DNA of 64,000 nucleotides from Paragorgia papillata (Eukaryota > Cnidaria > Anthozoa > Scleralcyonacea > Coralliidae). The translations under genes were made by a program, and so were the position numbers. This document shows positions 57,798 through 64,000 of the stretch, one piece after another; positions within the stretch are counted from its first letter, which is position 1, and each line of letters opens with the position of its first letter. The stretch spans positions 1,571,501 to 1,635,500 of the forward strand of contig JAWNZC010000353.1 in NCBI GenBank assembly GCA_035771165.1. Reading direction: 5' to 3'. The notes under the pieces were generated by a model. The model worked only from the letters and a program-made list of their open reading frames with translations. It was not told where the DNA came from and ran no database searches.

Positions 57798-59298
57798 CAC
57801 AGAACAAGATTTGAAACATGCAGATATAATTTATTTATGCGAGTGTTCGATGATTGTAGAATCATATATATAAGTTTGTTATAAATTAACCACAAATATC
57901 AACTTGTTTGACTCATTCTACATGTAATGGCCGTATAAAGCCTCATGTTCAGCCATCAGGTTGAGTCAACTGGCAGAAAATCAAAACAACCGATAACAAT
58001 GAATGTAAAGATGCATGAAAGTATTTCAGTCGATAAACAATAAAAACCTCCGGGTAGAGGGATTTAACTACACCACAGAGGCTTGAAGCCGTTTCTAGTT
58101 TTGCAAATAAACTTGTTCTCGCGCGCGGAAATGCGTTTGACCTCAGGCACTTGGTGAATCGTTTATAGTTTATACAGTAAATGCATTCAAGTTATTGCAC
58201 GCAACTGGTGGCAGTTTTCAATAATATTGTATTTAATCATGGTATTTGTAAGATAAAATGTTTTACCTCTTCTATACGCGCAAATTGATATATAAGCAAC
58301 TACTTCCACTTTATAGTTTTATCGCGGTATACAGTATTTCTGAGTTGATATGTGATAATATAGCATCGGTTTACTTTAATATATTCGCGCGCTATTCATG
58401 AGATGGCGCGAAATCGAAATCTTCCCGAAAACTTATTTCCATATAAAACAATTTGAAACAGGCTTCTATTTAATGGAATATCATAAAACAAATAGTTACC
58501 TTCATAGATGGACGTTACAGCGAATCTCGTGATATCATTGATACATTTTATCCTGCGGCATCTAACAAACATGTGGACGATGGACGTAACTGAGCCAGAT
58601 CCAGAAGAAACGATATTATATATCATTATATATGTACACGAACGTGAGCAGAACAGATCGCTACTTACTCTTGAGTCATGAGGCAGCGTGTGTGAAATAT
58701 GAGTAACTAGATCGTAATGATCTTAGAAGAGATGTTGCGTAATCGGATAGTCTGTCCATTAGTCTTATTGGTTTATTTATGAAACGATATTTTAAAAGAA
58801 TTTCACAAGCAGACGAATTAGAATATGTCATTTGTTGTCTTGCGCATTGCAAGCAACTGATGTAAGTTTTCTTGTCCCACAATTCGGATCTAATCTGTTG
58901 CCTAAGGGTTTATATAGATCGGAATATGAACGTAGTCCGTGGCTAGTGAAAGTAAAGGTGGCATCTATACGCATAAATCGGCTATGTAAAGTCGTGGCGT
59001 TATGAGTTTGGGTCTTGGTGCACGTCCTCCCATGCAGCTAGTCAAAGTCGTCCATCGACTATTATTGGAGTCCTAGTGTGGGGTTTAGGAGGGTCGCATC
59101 ACAACTACGTTGATTGAATCCGTGGGATGGATGTCGCCTATGGGCGCAATTTTTAAATTTCTTTTTATTATTTTATTTTAATTTTGGTACGAGTACGCGT
59201 AAATAATTTCTTAGATGGCAACATGTGCGGTCACGACAAGAAGTGACACAACTTAGCTGAATATTTTGGAGATACAACAAAACAATATAAGATTTAAA
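57798..59298. other. left palindrome arm, no gene recognised
   Basis: Open frames at 58396-58626 and 58676-58882 (minus) recur in the right arm at 63045-63275 and 62789-62995 (plus) with a few amino-acid changes. No domain, signal peptide or splice context is visible in them, so I list them only as shared sequence. Confidence 0.5.
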
Positions 59299-59533
59299 GG
59301 GTGTGACTATTCAACGGAGCTGTGACCGCGGAATAAAAGAGACGTTTTTCTTGGTTTCTCTTCGCTAATATACATTTCTTTGAATGCTTTAACGGTATTT
59401 TAATGTCGTTTCTGGTCAGAACTAGTTTACTTACGGTTTACTTTCGTGTGGCGAAGAAAAAACAAGAAAAAACGTCTTTCATACTAGGCTCTGCAGGTTC
59501 CGCGGTCTGCAGTTCCGTTGAATAGTCACACCC
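59299..59533. mobile_element. 235-bp MITE nested in the left palindrome arm
   Basis: GGGTGTGACTATTCAACGGA at 59299 is mirrored at 59514-59533, with further pairing inside (GAAGAAAAAACAAG region). The mirror copy in the right arm is 62143-62372, so it was present before the inverted duplication. Confidence 0.85.
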
Positions 59534-59576
59534 AAATTTAATATCAAGTTTTAACATATATACAAACTTACAAATA

Positions 59577-59831
59577 TTACAGGTCAGTTACTGGCTCAAA
59601 ATTATGAGACAGATTTGACAGATACATACATTGTTTTGTGAGGCCTGCTTTAGGGTGATGCGGATACCATCTGTAATTCTTCCCCGCTTTCACAAATACC
59701 CGAATTGACGTTTGAAACAATTCTGCCGTCGCAAATATTTCATTTTCGGATGCCCAAATTCCGGATTTCTTCATTTGTGACTTCTCCAGGTAGTCGGAAA
59801 CCCTTTCCCCGACAATCTCATCTCTTAATCT
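59577..59831 (-). CDS. OTU-like domain C-terminal exon, left arm
   Basis: About 84 codons from a possible acceptor (GGTTAG) to TAA. The peptide has R-D-E-I-V-G-E-R-V-S-D-Y-L, then SGIWASENEIFATAELFQTS, I-R-V-F, YRWYPHH and H-N-F-E-P-V-T-D-L. This matches the second half of an OTU cysteine-protease domain: the G-x-W-x-S-x-x-E-I-x-A helix, the I-x-V-F strand and the catalytic His followed by an aromatic. The half holding the catalytic Cys was not found, so activity cannot be claimed. OTU domains remove ubiquitin; in metazoan genomes OTU fragments are also carried by transposons. Partner copy at 61845-62099. Confidence 0.5.
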   Translation of the reverse strand, partial: RLRDEIVGERVSDYLEKSQMKKSGIWASENEIFATAELFQTSIRVFVKAGKNYRWYPHHPKAGLTKQCMYLSNLSHNFEPVTDL

Positions 59832-61844
59832 AACCCTATGGACAAAGTATACATCCGATTGAGATGAAACTTGGTGGGAACATGTGAATAGAGTGTAGGA
59901 ACATTATCGTAAAAGATCAGTCCTAACACCGGGGACTTACTACTTCGAAAATAAAAAAAACCCGCCAAAATGTCACCAAAGGCCACGAAAACTAAGAAGT
60001 CGTTCCCGACCTCCCCCCCAGGCTCTGAAATTTTGTGAGGATGTAGAGGACGTCGATACAAGTCCACATGCAAAATCCCTGCTAAGCACCCAACAAAGTG
60101 CCGGGTCAGTGGGGAAGACTAGTGTAGGTTGTGTAACCTTTATACCGACTCTTCACTCTCCAAAATTCGAATTTCGACTTTAAGAAATCATGGCTCCAGG
60201 AGGACTTAGAGGTTGAAACTTTGCACCAGTATAACACAGGTAAAGTTAACGAAGCACAAAAAATTTCAGAATTTTTCGCGCATGCGCAGAGCCGTTTTTA
60301 GGATTTTTTTTATTTGGCTCTAGTTTCCTTGCAAAAACAGTATATAACTCCAAATTTTCCACGTTGCAAGATCTTTGGAAGGGCTATACCACTCCACAAC
60401 AAAACCCCCAAAAAAGCAAAAAGAAAAATTTTTTATCATTCAGTCAATTTTCAAAAATTATTTTTTTCCTGGAATTCCGAGAATTTAAAATTCCTTTGGC
60501 CACGTGATGTACAATTGGAAGCTTGCTATACTCCAAAAGTTTCGAAGCAAAATATTGAAAAGAAATACGTTTAGGGCTAAAAAACTGTTTTGCTGGAAAT
60601 AGTAGTATATCGATTTTTTGTGGAGGAAGCCATTAGGGGTACGCTTTGGCACAGAGAAACTGAGGTAGTTTAATTAAAACGGCGATGAAATAATTGGGGT
60701 GACATATCCCATATTTGACCCTTATTTAAAGTAGTATACCTTCACTTTTAGAACTGTTATAGCCTAGAATGTTATAGCGTGAGACAAGCAGTTTAGGAAT
60801 TACTAAGAAAATTTTGTATACATGGAAAAATGTGGGCGTAATTGAAAATTTCATTTCATTTTTTGGCAAAAAGTTTTATATCGTTGGAAACCTCACGTGA
60901 CACTCAGCCTGAATTGTCAGGTTTTGTGACGTAATAGTCAAAATTGTGGGCGTGGCAGCGAAAATCCCTAACTTCTTTTTAAAAATGTCACAAAACCTGA
61001 AAATTCAGGCTGAGTGTCACGTGAGCTTTCCAACGATATAAAACTTTTTGCCAAAAAATGAAATGAAATTTTCAATTTTTGCCAACGCCCACATTTGCTA
61101 CGCCCACATTTTCCATGTATACAAAATTTTCTTAGTAATTCCTAAACTGCTTGTCTCAGGCTATAACATTCTAGGCTATAACAGTTCTAAAAGTGAAGGT
61201 ATACTACTTTCAATTAGGGTCAAATATGGGATGTCACCCCAATTATTTCATCGCCGTTTTAATTAAACTACCTCAGTCTCCCTGTGCGAAAGCGTACCCC
61301 TAATGGCTTCCTCCACAAAAAAAAAATCGATATACTTCTATTTCCAGGCCTCTGGAGGCGAAAAACCCAAAAACAGTTTTTTACCCCTAAACGTATTTCT
61401 TTTCAATATTTTGCTTCGAAACTTTTGGAGTATAACAAGCTTCCAATTGTACATCACGTGGCCAAAGGAATTCTCGGAATTCCAGGAACCATGATTTCTT
61501 AAAGTCGAAATTCGAATTTTGGAGAGTGAAGAGTCGGTATAAAGGTTACACAATCTACACTAGTCTTCCCCACTGACCTCGCACTTTGTTGGGTGCTTAG
61601 CAGGGATTTTGCATGTGGACTTGTATCGACGTCCTCTACATCCTCACAAAATTTCAGAGCCTGTGGGGGAGGTCGGGAACGACTTCTTAGTTTTCGTGGC
61701 CTTTGGTGACATTTTGGCGTTTTGTTTTGATTTTCGAAGTAGTAAGTCCCCGGTGTTAGGACTGATCTTTTACGATAATGTTCCTACACTCTATTCACAT
61801 GTTCCCACCAAGTTTCATCTCAATCGGATGTATACTTTGTCCAT

Positions 61845-62099
61845 AGATTAAGAGATAAGATTGTCGGGGAAAGAGTTTCCGACTACCTGAAGAAGTCACA
61901 AATGAAGAAATCCGGAATTTGGGCATCCGAAAATGAAATATTTGCGACGGCAGAATTGTTTCAAACGTCAATTCGGGTATTTGTGAAAGCGGGGAAGAAT
62001 TACAGATGGTATCCGCATCACCCTAAAGCAGGCCCCACAAAACAATGTATGTATCTGTCAAATCTGTCTCATAATTTTGAGCCAGTAACTGACCTGTAA
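61845..62099 (+). CDS. OTU-like domain C-terminal exon, right arm
   Basis: Mirror copy of 59577-59831 with the frame kept open and three differences noticed: Lys for Glu twice in the leading helix and Pro for Leu in the K-A-G-P/L-T-K loop. The right arm lacks four bases (GGTT) just upstream. Frame retention in both arms may reflect either constraint or recency. Confidence 0.5.
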   Translation, partial: RLRDKIVGERVSDYLKKSQMKKSGIWASENEIFATAELFQTSIRVFVKAGKNYRWYPHHPKAGPTKQCMYLSNLSHNFEPVTDL

Positions 62100-62142
62100 T
62101 ATTTGTAAGTTTGTATATATGTTAAAACTTGATATTAAATTT

Positions 62143-62372
62143 GGGTGTGACTATTCAACGGAACTGCAGACCCCGGAAGCTGCAGAGCCTAGTATGAAAG
62201 ACGTTTTTTCTTGTTTTTTCTTCGCCACACGAAAGTAAACCGTAAGTAAACTAGTTCTGACCAGAAACGACATCAAAATACCGTTAAAGCATTCAAAGAA
62301 ATGTATATTAGCGAAACCAAGAAAAACGTCTTTCTTATTCCGCGGTCACAGCTCCGTTGAATAGTCACACCC
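62143..62372. mobile_element. MITE nested in the right palindrome arm
   Basis: Mirror copy of 59299-59533, about five bases shorter. Confidence 0.85.
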
Positions 62373-64000
62373 TTTAAATCTTATATTGTTTTGTTGTATC
62401 TCCAAAATATTCAGCTAAGTTGTGTCACTTCTTGTCGTGACCGCACATGTTGCCATCTAAGAAATTATTTACGCGTACTCGTACCAAAATTAAAATAAAA
62501 TAATAAAAAGAAATTTAAAAATTGCGCCCATAGGCGACATCCATCCCACGGATTCAATCAACGTAGTTGTGATGCCACCCTCCTAAACCCCACACTAGGA
62601 CTCCAATAATAGTCGATGGACGACTTTGACTAGCTGCATGAGAGGACGTGCACCAAGACCCAAACTCATAACGCCACGACTTTACATAGCCGATTTATGC
62701 GTATAGATGCCACCTTTACTTTCACTAGCCACGGACTACGTTCATATTCCGATCTATATAAACCCTTAGGCAGCAGATTAGATCCGAATTGTGGGACAAG
62801 AAAACTTACAACAGTTGCATGCAATGCGCAAGACAACAAATGACATATTCTAATTCGTCTGCTTTTGAAATTCTTTTAAAATATCGTTTCATAAATAAAC
62901 CAATAAGAGTAATGGACAGACTATCCGATTACGCAACATCTCTTCTAAGATCATTACGATCTAGTTACTCATATTTCACACACGCTGCCTCATGACTCAA
63001 GAGTAAGTAGCGATCTGTTCTGCTCACGTTCGTGTACATATATAATGATATATAATATCGTTTCTTCTGGATCTGGCTCAGGTACGTCCATCGTCCACAT
63101 GTTTGTTAGATGCTGCAGGATAAAATGTATCAATGATATCACGAGATTCGCTGTAACGTCCATCTATGAAGGTAACTATTTGTTTTATGATATTCCATTA
63201 AATAGAAGCCTGTTTCAAATTGTTTTATATGGAAATAAGTTTTCCGGAAGATTTCGAATTCGCGCCATCTCATGAATAGCGCGCGAATATATTAAAGTAA
63301 ACCGATGCTATATTATCACATATCAACTCAGAAATACTGTATACCGCGATAAAACTATAAAGTGGAAGTAATTGCTTATATATCAATTTGCGCGTATAGA
63401 AGAGGTAAAACATTTTATCTTACAAATACCATGATTAAATACAATATTATTGAAAACTGCCACCAGTTGCGTGCAATAACTTGAATGCATTTACTGTATA
63501 AACTATAAACGATTCACCAAGTGCCTGAGGTCAAACGCATTTCCGCGCGCGAGAACAAGTTTATTTGCAAAACTAGAAACGGCTTCAAGCCTCTGTGGTG
63601 TAGTTAAATCCCTCTACCCGGAGGTTTTTATTGTTTATCGACTGAAATACTTTCATGCATCTTTACATTCATTGTTATCGGTTGTTTTGATTTTCTGCCA
63701 GTTGACTCAACCTGATGGCTGAACATGAGGCTTTATACGGCCATTACATGTAGAATGAGTCATATTTAGAATTTATAACAAACTTATATATATGATCCTA
63801 CAATCAACGAACACTCGCATAAATAAATTATATCTGCATGTTTCAAATCTTGTTCTGTGGAAAGGAGATCTAAATATAGTACAGTTGAAACATGATATCT
63901 CAACAAGTATAGGACAAAACCAGAAACGGTTTCATGCCTCCAGGGAATAATTAAATCTCGGGGGTTTCATTGGTCATTGACTGAAACCCTTTCATACATC

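Larger units (their letters stand above)
53062..64000. repeat. giant palindrome, arms ~3 kb, running off the right edge
   Basis: The right arm (about 60987-64000) is the inverse of 53062-53202 plus 57793-60931 on the left, interrupted only by the gypsy element at 53203-57792. The inner ends, GTCAGGTTTTGTGAC and GTCACAAAACCTGA, surround a centre of about 55 bases. The left arm has about 270 extra bases (60195-60465) missing from the right arm, and there are scattered substitutions and small indels throughout. Confidence 0.95.

Noticed and set aside
60314..61553. Several 60-85 codon frames near the palindrome centre
   Set aside because: They overlap each other on both strands, mirror across the centre, and show no domain.

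Overview
This window looks like intron-rich, AT-rich, repeat-dense metazoan nuclear DNA. A cnidarian is my best guess, because extracellular genes built from MAM and LDL-receptor class A (LDLa) modules occur there beside abundant DIRS-type, Penelope-type, non-LTR and Ty3/gypsy retroelements and short palindromic DNA elements. The species cannot be fixed from the sequence alone. I see no prokaryotic features, no rRNA or tRNA genes and no CRISPR array.

Host gene. Seven short exons on the minus strand, spread over about 35 kb (36354 down to 1438), have canonical or near-canonical splice sites and compatible phases. In transcript order they encode two LDLa modules in one exon (36133-36354), a third LDLa (20896-21037), a short Cys-containing linker (20314-20384), one complete MAM domain in three exons (16685-16828, 14374-14636, 12391-12477), and the start of another MAM domain (1438-1536). 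This is an internal piece of a large secreted or membrane-anchored MAM/LDLa protein. No start codon, signal peptide or stop codon was found, so the gene probably runs past the left edge and may run upstream of 36.4 kb.

Everything else is mostly mobile or repetitive. From left to right: a ~125-bp tandem array (2.6-3.3 kb); a broken non-LTR retrotransposon on the minus strand (6.5-8.3 kb) interrupted by a 1.1-kb hAT-like inverted-repeat element that carries a small, intact, two-exon ORF; a GIY-YIG remnant of a Penelope-like element (10.1-10.8 kb); foldback elements; two CACTGTG-rich arrays (21.2-22.3 and 32.5-33.2 kb); a DIRS-like tyrosine-recombinase retrotransposon (25.4-31.3 kb) split by a hAT MITE with a perfect 8-bp target duplication and by a ~19-bp minisatellite; foldbacks at 34.6, 38.5, 39.9 and 41.0 kb; a Penelope-like element (41.3-46.7 kb) split by a non-LTR element whose 3' region holds a 612-bp Harbinger-like MITE; and a second, different DIRS-like remnant (49.0-51.4 kb).

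Right end. From about 53.06 kb to the window edge lies a very large palindrome with arms of about 3 kb. A young Ty3/gypsy element (53203-57792, identical 139-bp LTRs, CTTTC target duplications) sits in the left arm only. The right arm keeps the empty site, so the order of events can be read from the sequence: inverted duplication, divergence, then insertion. Each arm carries the C-terminal part of an OTU-like domain and a nested short element.
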